A stretch of DNA of 21,974 nucleotides from Candidatus Alcyoniella australis (GTDB lineage: Bacteria > Lernaellota > Lernaellaia > JAVCCG01 > Alcyoniellaceae). The stretch covers positions 1 to 21,974 of the forward strand of contig JAVCCG010000079.1 in assembly GCA_030765605.1 (NCBI GenBank). The letters run 5' to 3'. Of the stretch, positions 1 to 6,105 are shown piece after piece. The first letter of the stretch is position 1; each line of letters opens with the position of its first letter. The position numbers and the translations under genes are program-made. Below the pieces are notes generated by a model. It made no database searches. It worked only from the letters and a program-made list of their open reading frames with translations, and was not told where the DNA came from.

Positions 1-386
1 CCGCGACCTCCGGCGCCGCCCATTCCCATGCCGAAATGGCTCTGCACGTTGGGGGCGGAGGCGCTGGACAATGTACCGGATTTGTACTGCTCAACAGCCT
101 GCCGCACTTGGCCGCTGACACCGGTAATCACCTGTATTCCGGCCGCGCCGAATGTCTGAAATGCGTTCGGGCCACAATTGCCGGTCAGCACGATCGACAC
201 GTCTTCGTTCGACATGAGCTGCGCGGACTGGATCCCTGCGCCGCCCCCCAATGCAATATTGGGGTTTTGAATGGACTTGAACTCTAATGTGTCCGGATCG
301 ATGATTAAAAAGTAGGAGCAACGCCCGAAACGTGTCTCAATCGTATCATCAAGCGTCGGTCCGGTGGATGTTACGGCAATCTTCAT
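1..386 (-). CDS. NifX/NifB-family (dinitrogenase Fe-Mo cofactor biosynthesis-like) protein, C-terminus cut by window edge
   Basis: Translating the minus strand from the ATG at 386 gives an open frame to base 1 of about 128 residues. It starts MKIAVTSTGP and continues with a RFGRC motif, a GGGAGIQSAQ segment and LTGNCGPNAF. This is the RNase H-like fold family PF02579, whose members carry or bind Fe-S or Mo-containing clusters (NifX, NifY, the NifB tail, and the ORP orange protein). The last visible part is rich in Gly and Met (SHFGMGMGGAGG), a common tail in stand-alone members. GGAG lies about 9 nt before the ATG, and only 14 nt separate it from the ATPase gene upstream, so the two are probably co-transcribed. 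Cluster type and partner are inferred from the neighbours. The true C-terminus lies outside the window. Confidence 0.85.
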   Translation of the reverse strand, partial: MKIAVTSTGPTLDDTIETRFGRCSYFLIIDPDTLEFKSIQNPNIALGGGAGIQSAQLMSNEDVSIVLTGNCGPNAFQTFGAAGIQVITGVSGQVRQAVEQYKSGTLSSASAPNVQSHFGMGMGGAGGR

Positions 387-400
387 TTCTATATTCTCCT

Positions 401-2209
401 TTATTGTATTGCTTTGCTGAGTTGATCCCCAAGATGAACAATGGCCTTAAAAGCCGGCCCTTTCCCGTACTCAATGACTGTTTTTCCCGCCATCAGTGCA
501 TCGTTCACATTGTGATCAAAAGGAATCCTGCCGATAACGCGGGATCCCATTTCTTGGGCAATGGTTTCGATCCGCTGGGCCTGTTCCATATTAAGATCGG
601 CCTTGTTGATAACGATAAGTGCGGGAATGCGGAAATGTTCTGTGAGTTGAAGCACGCGCTGCATATCGTGAACGCCCGAAACCGTGGGTTCGGTGACAAT
701 TAAAACTCGATCCGCGCCGCTGACGGAGGCAATTACAGGGCAACCGGTTCCCGGTGGGCCGTCGCCAAGGATAAGTTCCTTTTTCAAATCCCGGGCAAGA
801 TCCGCGGCAACATTGCGCACCTGGGCCACAAGCCGTCCTGAATTTTCCTCCGCGATTCCCAGCCGTGCGTGTGCCATCGGCCCGTAGTCCGTTCCCGATA
901 TATACCATTTGCCCACAGTACTCGGCGTGGTGCTAATGGCGTCAAAATCGCACACGTGTTGACACAGACCGCAGCCTTCGCAGGCCAGGTCGTCAACTCG
1001 ATAGGTTCCCTGCTCATCATCAGGACGGATCGCGCTGAAATGGCAGGCATCAGCGCACAGGCCGCAACCTGTGCACTTTGAGGCGTCAATTACTGTTTTC
1101 TGTCCGCCGACAAAGTCATGCGCTTCGCGAACTGTGGGCGCGAGAAGCAGGTGCAGATCCGCGGCGTCCACATCGTTATCAGCCAAAATCTTGTTGTCGG
1201 AAAGCAGGGCCAGCGAGGCAACCACCGTGGTTTTGCCCGAACCTCCCTTCCCGCTGATTACAGTTATTTCATTGTAATTATCAGCAGTTCCAGTTGAAAA
1301 TGGTTTTAACGTTTCCGTTGTTACAAAAAAGTCTTCTTCCTCGGGAGGATCGGGCGGCAAACTCCCAACCAAACCCAGAAGGTCGTCGTAAATGCCCAGG
1401 AGATTGTCCTTTAATTCGGGAAAAATGTGTGTCAATACCGCTCCGCCGGAATATGCCTCTGCATATTCGCGCTTATATGGAATTCGGCCGACAATTGGGA
1501 CACCGACGCGTTCGGCGTATTCCGCGATAATTGTATCGGTTCCATCCGAACGGTTGACGATGATGCCGGTCGGGACTTTTCTCTCCAAAGCAAGTCCCAC
1601 CGCCAGCTTTAAATCGTTCAGACCGAAAGGCGTGGGTTCCGTGACCAAAATAGCCACATCCGCATCGGTAACGGATTCGACCACCGGGCATGAGGTGCCC
1701 GGCGAGGCGTCAATGATATTGATCGTCTCGGGGTCGCAATATGTTTTTACCTGCCGAACCACGGAAGGAGCCAAAGCTTCCGCGATATTCAAAATACCGT
1801 GCGCGAAAAAGAACGGCTGATTTTCAGGGGCGAGCTCAACCCACCCGATCTCGACCGGCTTTTCCCAGAGTGCCTTTTCCGGGCAAATATAGGAACAAAC
1901 CCCGCACGAATGACAGAGTTCATTAAAAATCAAGACTTTGCTTTTTACCACCGCGATGGCGTTGTAATGACAGGCTTCAGCGCACTTACCACAGCCCGTG
2001 CATAATTTTTCTTTCCACACGGGTTTCATGACTTCAACGGGTTTTCTCTCGGTGAATTCCGGTTGAACAAATAGATGATCGTTGGGCTCTTCAACATCAC
2101 AGTCAAGGAGACGGACCTTATCTCCACGTTCAGCCAGCGCATAAGCCAAATTAACTGCGAAAGTAGTTTTGCCAGTCCCGCCTTTGCCGCTGGCGATTGC
2201 TATATTCAT
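401..2209 (-). CDS. Fused tandem MinD/Mrp-type P-loop ATPases, each with an inserted 2x[4Fe-4S] ferredoxin domain
   Basis: The protein has 602 residues in two homologous halves. Half one has a deviant Walker A (GKGGTGKTT, 8-16) and two ferredoxin motifs (Cys 70/73/76/80 and 99/102/105/109). A Pro/Glu-rich linker (about 285-312) leads to half two, with Walker A GKGGSGKTT at 320-328 and Cys 379/382/385/389 and 410/413/416/420. Both halves keep the switch-like DASPGTSCP or GDGPPGTGCP segments. Such ATPases normally occur as two adjacent genes of about 290 residues, as in the ORP operons of Desulfovibrio, where they join a complex with the orange protein. Here they form one chain. I chose the ATG at 2209 because AGGAGG lies 7 nt upstream; an in-frame TTG at 2212 is too close to it. 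The likely role is ATP-dependent Fe-S or metal cluster handling with the NifX-like neighbours, and this is inferred. Confidence 0.9.
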   Translation of the reverse strand: MNIAIASGKGGTGKTTFAVNLAYALAERGDKVRLLDCDVEEPNDHLFVQPEFTERKPVEVMKPVWKEKLCTGCGKCAEACHYNAIAVVKSKVLIFNELCHSCGVCSYICPEKALWEKPVEIGWVELAPENQPFFFAHGILNIAEALAPSVVRQVKTYCDPETINIIDASPGTSCPVVESVTDADVAILVTEPTPFGLNDLKLAVGLALERKVPTGIIVNRSDGTDTIIAEYAERVGVPIVGRIPYKREYAEAYSGGAVLTHIFPELKDNLLGIYDDLLGLVGSLPPDPPEEEDFFVTTETLKPFSTGTADNYNEITVISGKGGSGKTTVVASLALLSDNKILADNDVDAADLHLLLAPTVREAHDFVGGQKTVIDASKCTGCGLCADACHFSAIRPDDEQGTYRVDDLACEGCGLCQHVCDFDAISTTPSTVGKWYISGTDYGPMAHARLGIAEENSGRLVAQVRNVAADLARDLKKELILGDGPPGTGCPVIASVSGADRVLIVTEPTVSGVHDMQRVLQLTEHFRIPALIVINKADLNMEQAQRIETIAQEMGSRVIGRIPFDHNVNDALMAGKTVIEYGKGPAFKAIVHLGDQLSKAIQ

Positions 2210-2260
2210 CAAACATCCTCCTGATACGGATCTTTTCCTGCTTGGCTATTTCTACTAAAT

Positions 2261-2296
2261 AAGGATAAACCACCAAATATTCGGCGGCTTATCCTT
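2261..2296 (-). promoter_or_regulatory. Strong intra-operon RNA hairpin between DUF5320 and ATPase genes
   Basis: A 14-bp stem pairs 2261-2274 with 2283-2296 around an 8-nt loop. On the minus-strand RNA the arms read AAGGATAAGCCGCC and GGTGGTTTATCCTT, fully paired with two G-U wobbles. The following sequence is ATTTAGT rather than a U tract, so it is a weak intrinsic terminator at best. It is more likely an attenuator or an mRNA-stability or processing element that sets unequal levels of the flanking genes. Confidence 0.6.
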
Positions 2297-2330
2297 TTGG
2301 AACAGCCGAACCTTCCGTTATCTTCGTCGA

Positions 2331-2693
2331 TTATTCTTTTGGTGCTTTGGTTTCCAGTTCGTCAATCCGTTTTTGGATTTGCGCAAGGGAGTTTGCGAAA
2401 TAGCTCGCTTGTCCCTTAAGCGCCTCGATCGACTGTTCCCGAGTCGGCGACGCGCCATAAGGCATGGCATACGGCGCGCTATATCCATACCCGGCATAGG
2501 GCACGGCCCAACGCCCGCCTCGGCCTCCGCGGAAACCGAAGCCCATGCCGCGACCGCGACCGAAACCAACGCCGTATCCACGTCCCGAAATCGGATTGGC
2601 GAATCCGGGCTCCTGGTATCCGGCACAATAACCCGCGGCTCGCCCTGTCATGGATCCCATTCCACCAGGACCGGTTCCATCTCCACGTGGCAT
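2331..2693 (-). CDS. DUF5320-family glycine-rich small protein
   Basis: This is a 120-residue protein. Its N-terminus MPRGDGTGPGGMGSMTGRAAGYC is the signature of DUF5320 proteins, which have the pattern MPxGDxTGPxGxGPxTGRxxGYC. The middle (about 35-80) is low complexity, rich in Gly, Arg, Tyr and Phe. The last 40 residues look like an amphipathic coiled coil (LKGQASYFANSLAQIQKRIDELE). Family members sit beside NifX-like and ferredoxin-MinD genes in anaerobes, as here, but have no defined biochemical role that I know of. A GGAAGG ribosome site precedes the ATG. The ends are well supported; the function is unknown. Confidence 0.85.
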   Translation of the reverse strand: MPRGDGTGPGGMGSMTGRAAGYCAGYQEPGFANPISGRGYGVGFGRGRGMGFGFRGGRGGRWAVPYAGYGYSAPYAMPYGASPTREQSIEALKGQASYFANSLAQIQKRIDELETKAPKE

Positions 2694-2737
2694 GATATTA
2701 TCCTTCCTTTGTTATTGTAAAATTACATTCATCTCTT

Positions 2738-3127
2738 TCAGGCGCGCCACCCGCGAAAACGTTTGCGGTGGTTAATCTCGAATCCCGGCATATGGAATGT
2801 GCCCGCCATCAAGCTGCCGCTTAAGTAGGCTTCGAGCACTTGTTGAGCTTCGCCGGATATAAAAGGAATCACCTGAATGCGGTAAACTTCGATCGTACGC
2901 GCAAATCCAACGGAGATAGCCCCGCAAATCAAAACCCGTGTTCCCCATCCGGACAATTTCAACGCGCGCGAATAGGGCAATTCAGCCCCCAGCAATTCAC
3001 GGCGCTTGCCGACCACCTTTCCGTCTTTGATTTCAGCAACAAGCACCGTGCGAGCGGAATCAAAAACAGGTGAAATTCTATTGCCCCACACAGCCAGGGC
3101 GATTTTCAGTTGGCGCTCACTCATCAT
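2738..3127 (-). CDS. NifX-family (dinitrogenase Fe-Mo cofactor biosynthesis-like) protein
   Basis: The family core begins almost at the start with LKIALAVWGNRISPVFDSA, followed by RALKLSGWGTRVLICGAIS and a conserved MPGFE near the end. This matches PF02579 single-domain proteins such as the ORP orange protein and MTH1175. The length of about 129 residues is typical. The frame extends upstream to a GTG at 3169, but that extension is not family-like and would span the sigma-54 promoter at 3139-3154, so I place the start at the ATG at 3127 (or the adjacent one at 3124). No clear Shine-Dalgarno site precedes it, and the promoter predicts a nearly leaderless mRNA. It is the first gene of the ORP-like operon. 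Confidence 0.8.
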   Translation of the reverse strand: MMSERQLKIALAVWGNRISPVFDSARTVLVAEIKDGKVVGKRRELLGAELPYSRALKLSGWGTRVLICGAISVGFARTIEVYRIQVIPFISGEAQQVLEAYLSGSLMAGTFHMPGFEINHRKRFRGWRA

Positions 3128-3138
3128 CGGACATATAA

Positions 3139-3154
3139 AGCATTTTGTGTGCCA
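3139..3154 (-). promoter_or_regulatory. Sigma-54 (-24/-12) promoter
   Basis: The minus strand reads TGGCACACAAAATGCT. This matches the consensus TGGCAC-N5-TTGCW at every position except the first T of TTGC, and the GG and GC pairs have the required spacing. It lies just before the NifX-like gene and downstream of a gene for a sigma-54 activator. Counting 12 bases from the GC element puts transcription start at about 3128, one base before the ATG chosen for that gene. Confidence 0.85.
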
Positions 3155-3252
3155 GATGTGCAAGCACACGACAGAAGTAATAATTACGCTTTGATTACTT
3201 AGTGTTATGCGACCTAGGGGCAGGTTGGCAGTCAGTTACCACAGCAGATAGA

Positions 3253-3299
3253 GTCGCACTAATGCAATTATAGGAGCGCATAGGGTCGCGTCAATGCAA
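3253..3299 (-). promoter_or_regulatory. Candidate enhancer (UAS) repeats for the sigma-54 activator
   Basis: Two 15-bp direct repeats occur at 3285-3299 and 3253-3267. On the minus strand they read TTGCATTGACGCGAC and TTGCATTAGTGCGAC, with 12 of 15 identical and a spacing of 32 bp, about three helical turns. A partial inverted copy (TGCGACCTA) starts at 3208 on the plus strand. They lie roughly 100-150 bp upstream of the -24 box, where AAA+ activators normally bind. The assignment to the neighbouring regulator is inferred. Confidence 0.55.
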
Positions 3300-3301
3300 C
3301 C

Positions 3302-4678
3302 CTACCTTTCCCTTTTTAGCCTGGACCGGCCATCAATTTTCGGAACGTCTATTTCGAAAGCCTTAAGTTTTCTGAAAAGCGTACTTTTATGCATGCCAAG
3401 TTCGCGGGCGGTCGCCTGGCGGTTGTAATTGTTGCGCTTTAGTGCATCCAGTATCGCCTGAGCTTCCACTGATCTCAAAGCGACGTCAATTGTGCCGCGT
3501 GTGGTCGGGCGGGGAATCGGGCCTATCAGGCTCTCCGGCAGGCAATGCAGTTCGATCTGTCCCTCAGGGCAAATCACAAACGCATGCTCGATGATGTTCT
3601 CCAATTCCCGAATATTGCCAGGGTAATTGTGCGACATGAGCAAAGCAAAGGTCTCCCGGCTGATACCCGTGATATTTTTTCCGCGTAAGAGGTTGAGCCG
3701 ATTGATAAAGCGTTCAACAAGCAGCGTGATATCTTCCTTGCGGTCGCGCAAGGGCGGAAGCTCGAGGCGCACCACGTTTATGCGGTAAAAAAGGTCCTGC
3801 CGAAAAGTCCCGCTTTTCACCATTTTTGAGAGATCTCTATTTGCGGCGGTAATGACGCGCACATCCGCCTTGACCTCATGCGTAGCCCCAAGCGGCTGAA
3901 AGGTCCGCTCCTGCAATACTCGCAGCAGCCGCACCTGGAAGGCGGCGCTGACATCCCCGATTTCATCCAAGAAAATGCTTCCACCTTCAGCACGAGAAAA
4001 GTGCCCTGGTTTGTCTTTGGTCGCGTTGGTGAAAGCCCCGGCTTTATATCCAAAAAGCTCCGATTCCAATAAGGTTTCCGGCAGGGCGCCGCAGTTGATC
4101 GCGACAAACGGCTTTTCCCGACGAGAACTCAACTCGTGAATGGCGCGGGCCAGAAGCTCCTTTCCTGTCCCTGTTTCTCCCTGAATCAATACCGTGCTGT
4201 CGCTTTCCGCCACCTGGGGCAGAATGCTGAAAATTTTATGCATAGATGAACTGCGGCTAACCATGTCGCCGACTTGAAAACGACCATCCAATTCCTTTCG
4301 CAATTCTTCCACTATGCTCATATCGCGGAATGTTTCAACGCCGCCCAACACCTTGCCGGTTTCGTCCTTGAGCAAGGAGGTGCATACCACGACCGGTATC
4401 CGCCTTTGCTTGCTGTTGACGATGTGTGTGGACGTGTCGACAAAATCCTTGCCCAGCTTCAACGTGCGGCGAAGGGCGCAGTCTTTTTCGCACATGTTGG
4501 AACGAAACACCTCCCAGCAGTGCTTGTCGATGGCCTCTGCTCGAAGAATTCCCGTGATCTCCTCGGCAGCGCGGTTGAACGAAGTGATGCGCCAGTTGTG
4601 GTCCACGGTGAACACTCCGTTGGAAATGCTCTCCAAAATGATTTCCGTTACGTGGTGGTTTAGGCTGCCGGATTTCAT
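3302..4678 (-). CDS. PAS-AAA+-Fis sigma-54-dependent transcriptional activator
   Basis: This is a 458-residue bacterial enhancer-binding protein. A PAS sensor covers about 10-125 and holds three cysteines (54, 63, 67) in one loop. The AAA+ core has Walker A GETGTGKE (167-174), Walker B GGSIFLDE (232-239), FRQDLFYRINV (292-302) and NYPGNIRELEN (351-361). The Fis-type helix-turn-helix covers about 404-445. The sigma-54 contact loop reads GAFTNA (214-219) instead of GAFTGA. There is no receiver domain, so control is probably by direct ligand or redox sensing in the PAS domain. It lies upstream of a sigma-54 promoter in an ORP-type cluster, matching the Desulfovibrio arrangement in which a cognate regulator drives the orp genes. 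An AGGGTGG ribosome site precedes the ATG. Confidence 0.93.
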   Translation of the reverse strand: MKSGSLNHHVTEIILESISNGVFTVDHNWRITSFNRAAEEITGILRAEAIDKHCWEVFRSNMCEKDCALRRTLKLGKDFVDTSTHIVNSKQRRIPVVVCTSLLKDETGKVLGGVETFRDMSIVEELRKELDGRFQVGDMVSRSSSMHKIFSILPQVAESDSTVLIQGETGTGKELLARAIHELSSRREKPFVAINCGALPETLLESELFGYKAGAFTNATKDKPGHFSRAEGGSIFLDEIGDVSAAFQVRLLRVLQERTFQPLGATHEVKADVRVITAANRDLSKMVKSGTFRQDLFYRINVVRLELPPLRDRKEDITLLVERFINRLNLLRGKNITGISRETFALLMSHNYPGNIRELENIIEHAFVICPEGQIELHCLPESLIGPIPRPTTRGTIDVALRSVEAQAILDALKRNNYNRQATARELGMHKSTLFRKLKAFEIDVPKIDGRSRLKRER

Positions 4679-4831
4679 TTCTTGTCCACCCTATCCAGGT
4701 CAATGCTTTAAAATCCCTGATGAAAGATGATACACCATTGTGCCTTATCCCCGTAAATTATTGCTAATAGTCAGTGATCTTAATTCCTTAGCACCTATAT
4801 CGGATAGCGGTGAAGATGAATGCCGGTCGAT

Positions 4832-4948
4832 AGGAGGTGGTCTGCCCCCCGATTTCTGGACTGCTCAGACTCTCACTTTGCCGGTATGATCCGGCGGTGA
4901 GCAAAGGAACTGGGAAATCGGCCGGTGCGGAGACCGTGTGCACCTCCT
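4832..4948. repeat. Nested long inverted repeat (possible structured RNA or mobile-element end)
   Basis: The paired arms nest as follows. AGGAGGTG (4832-4839) pairs with CACCTCCT (4941-4948). GGTCT (4839-4843) faces AGACC (4931-4935). CCGATTTC (4849-4856) pairs with GAAATCGG (4914-4921). CTCAC (4872-4876) pairs with GTGAG (4897-4901). GCCGG (4880-4884) pairs with CCGGC (4891-4895) around a TATGAT loop. No reading frame spans it. It ends 3 nt from the stop codon of the transposase remnant. No sequence family was recognised. Confidence 0.65.
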
Positions 4949-4950
4949 GT

Positions 4951-5217
4951 TTATAAAGGTAGGTCTATCGTCGGCTTGTACAGACTGGCGTATACATCCG
5001 GTGATGTGAGCGTTCCAGAAGTAGCCTTATGCAAGTACTCCTCGCCAAGAAGCCGATAGCCAAATATTCCTAAATGCTGACGCAGGGCGACGTTCGCCAG
5101 GACCAGGCCATTTTGTGAGCGGAACCAAGAAACCAGGAAACAGAGCAGCAAACGAACCATTTTCAGCGGATTTTGAGCCTTCATGTTGACAAGGTAGCCC
5201 GATTCAGCCATGCTCAT
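4951..5217 (-). pseudogene. Truncated integrase-type (DDE) transposase, N-terminal fragment
   Basis: The 88-residue frame contains KMVRLLLCFLVSWFRSQNG followed by LVLANVALRQ. This resembles the N-terminus of the rve-type IS transposases that read RSxxxLxLENLALRQQLAVL. Homology fades after ALRQHLGIF and the remaining ~45 residues look like junk, so the DDE catalytic domain is gone. The original start was probably the ATG at 5184, because the sequence from there (VNMKA) also occurs in a second, more decayed copy at 5344. A matching IS end lies upstream at 5243-5262. Family assignment is from memory of this motif. Confidence 0.6.
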
Positions 5218-5422
5218 AACATCTTGATTTCATTGACGGACGAGTTTTGGCGAGGGACAGGTGCGGACAGGCTTTCGATCGAACCCAGGACCCCAGGAAA
5301 CCGAGCATCAGACGAACCATTTTTGGTAAATGATGAGCCTTCATGTTGACAAAATAACTCGATCCGGATATCTTATAAATTCGTTAATTTCATTGCCGAA
5401 TGAGTTTTGGCGAGCGACAACG
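5121..5422 (-). repeat. Two direct copies of an IS 5' end, period 160 bp
   Basis: Segments 5121-5262 and 5281-5422 align at a constant offset of 160 bp. The shared blocks are GAACCATTTT (5154/5314), GAGCCTTCATGTTGAC (5175/5335) and GAGTTTTGGCGAG (5242/5402). Each copy carries the transposase start region and the outer IS end. Copy 2 on the minus strand still reads MKAHHLPKMVRLMLGFLGSW, parallel to the copy 1 pseudogene. The copy 2 end is more decayed (GCGACAA in place of GGGACAG). This looks like a tandem insertion or partial duplication of the same IS. Confidence 0.7.
5243..5262 (-). repeat. IS terminal inverted repeat, upstream end
   Basis: Read inward on the minus strand this is ACCTGTCCCTCGCCAAAACT. 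The same 20-mer with one mismatch occurs in opposite orientation at 7726-7745. The transposase fragment starts about 60 nt inside it, which is the expected distance for a 5' IS end. Confidence 0.65.
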
Positions 5423-5455
5423 CCGCGAGCACGCCCTTGATAGAAAGGCCGCGTA

Positions 5456-6085
5456 GTGAAATTTTGTGTCCAAGAACCTGGGTGCGGTACATCTCGCGGT
5501 CTCGCTGTTATAGTTCTGGTTTCATTTCTGGCCCTATCCTGTTCGACTCTCTATCGCGAGCCCCCTCGGGAACAGATAACGGTCGCCCTCGACCGTAAGA
5601 TGCCGGAGCGAATCGCCGTGATGCCGGTAAAGAACATGACCGCGGACATGGACGCCCCCGAGGAATTTCAGAACCGGACCGTCGGGTCCGTAATCGCCCG
5701 CGGTTACTCTGTTGCCCCCCCGGAGATGGTCAAACGCAAGCTCGAAGATGAAGGAATATATATAGCGGAAGAGCTCTACCTGATACCGATTAAGGAGCTC
5801 GGCGAAATCATGGACGTGGACGGCATCCTGATGACCACAGTCACCGAATGGGACATGGTTATCCTGCCGACGCATACCAGATTCGAGGTGGGAGCCAGGT
5901 TCGAGCTGTATCTGACACAGTCCGAGACCCTTGTCTGGTCATGGGATGATCGAATTAAAATAACGACGCCCTACATGCCCAGCGCTCACTTTACCGGAAA
6001 CGCGTGGGTCAGCCTGTTATGCGGCAAGGCATTTTCGACTTTGCCTAAATGCCGGTCCTCATCTAGAATACCGGTTGTGTTTTAA
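5456..6085 (+). CDS. DUF799/GNA1162-like putative lipoprotein, C-terminus probably altered
   Basis: The 209-residue protein starts at GTG 5456, with AAAGG 8 nt upstream. A signal segment (about 14-29) ends in LALSC, an imperfect lipobox with Cys 29 as the likely lipid site. The core ERIAVMPVKNMTADMDAPEEF, then SVIARGYSVAPPEMVKRKLEDEGI and a MDVDGILMTTVTEWD segment match the DUF799 family. These are small outer-membrane-associated lipoproteins with a CsgG-like fold, as in neisserial GNA1162. The last ~35 residues (after KITTPYMPSAH) do not look like the family, so the 3' end may be frameshifted or replaced. It sits between transposase remnants, 20 nt upstream of the next lipoprotein gene, and the two are likely co-transcribed. 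Confidence 0.65.
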   Translation: MKFCVQEPGCGTSRGLAVIVLVSFLALSCSTLYREPPREQITVALDRKMPERIAVMPVKNMTADMDAPEEFQNRTVGSVIARGYSVAPPEMVKRKLEDEGIYIAEELYLIPIKELGEIMDVDGILMTTVTEWDMVILPTHTRFEVGARFELYLTQSETLVWSWDDRIKITTPYMPSAHFTGNAWVSLLCGKAFSTLPKCRSSSRIPVVF

Positions 6086-6105
6086 AACCGAGCAAGAGAG
6101 AGAAA

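Noticed and set aside
3128-3169. Upstream extension of the NifX-like protein to a GTG at 3169
   Set aside because: It would be encoded across the sigma-54 promoter and lacks family similarity.
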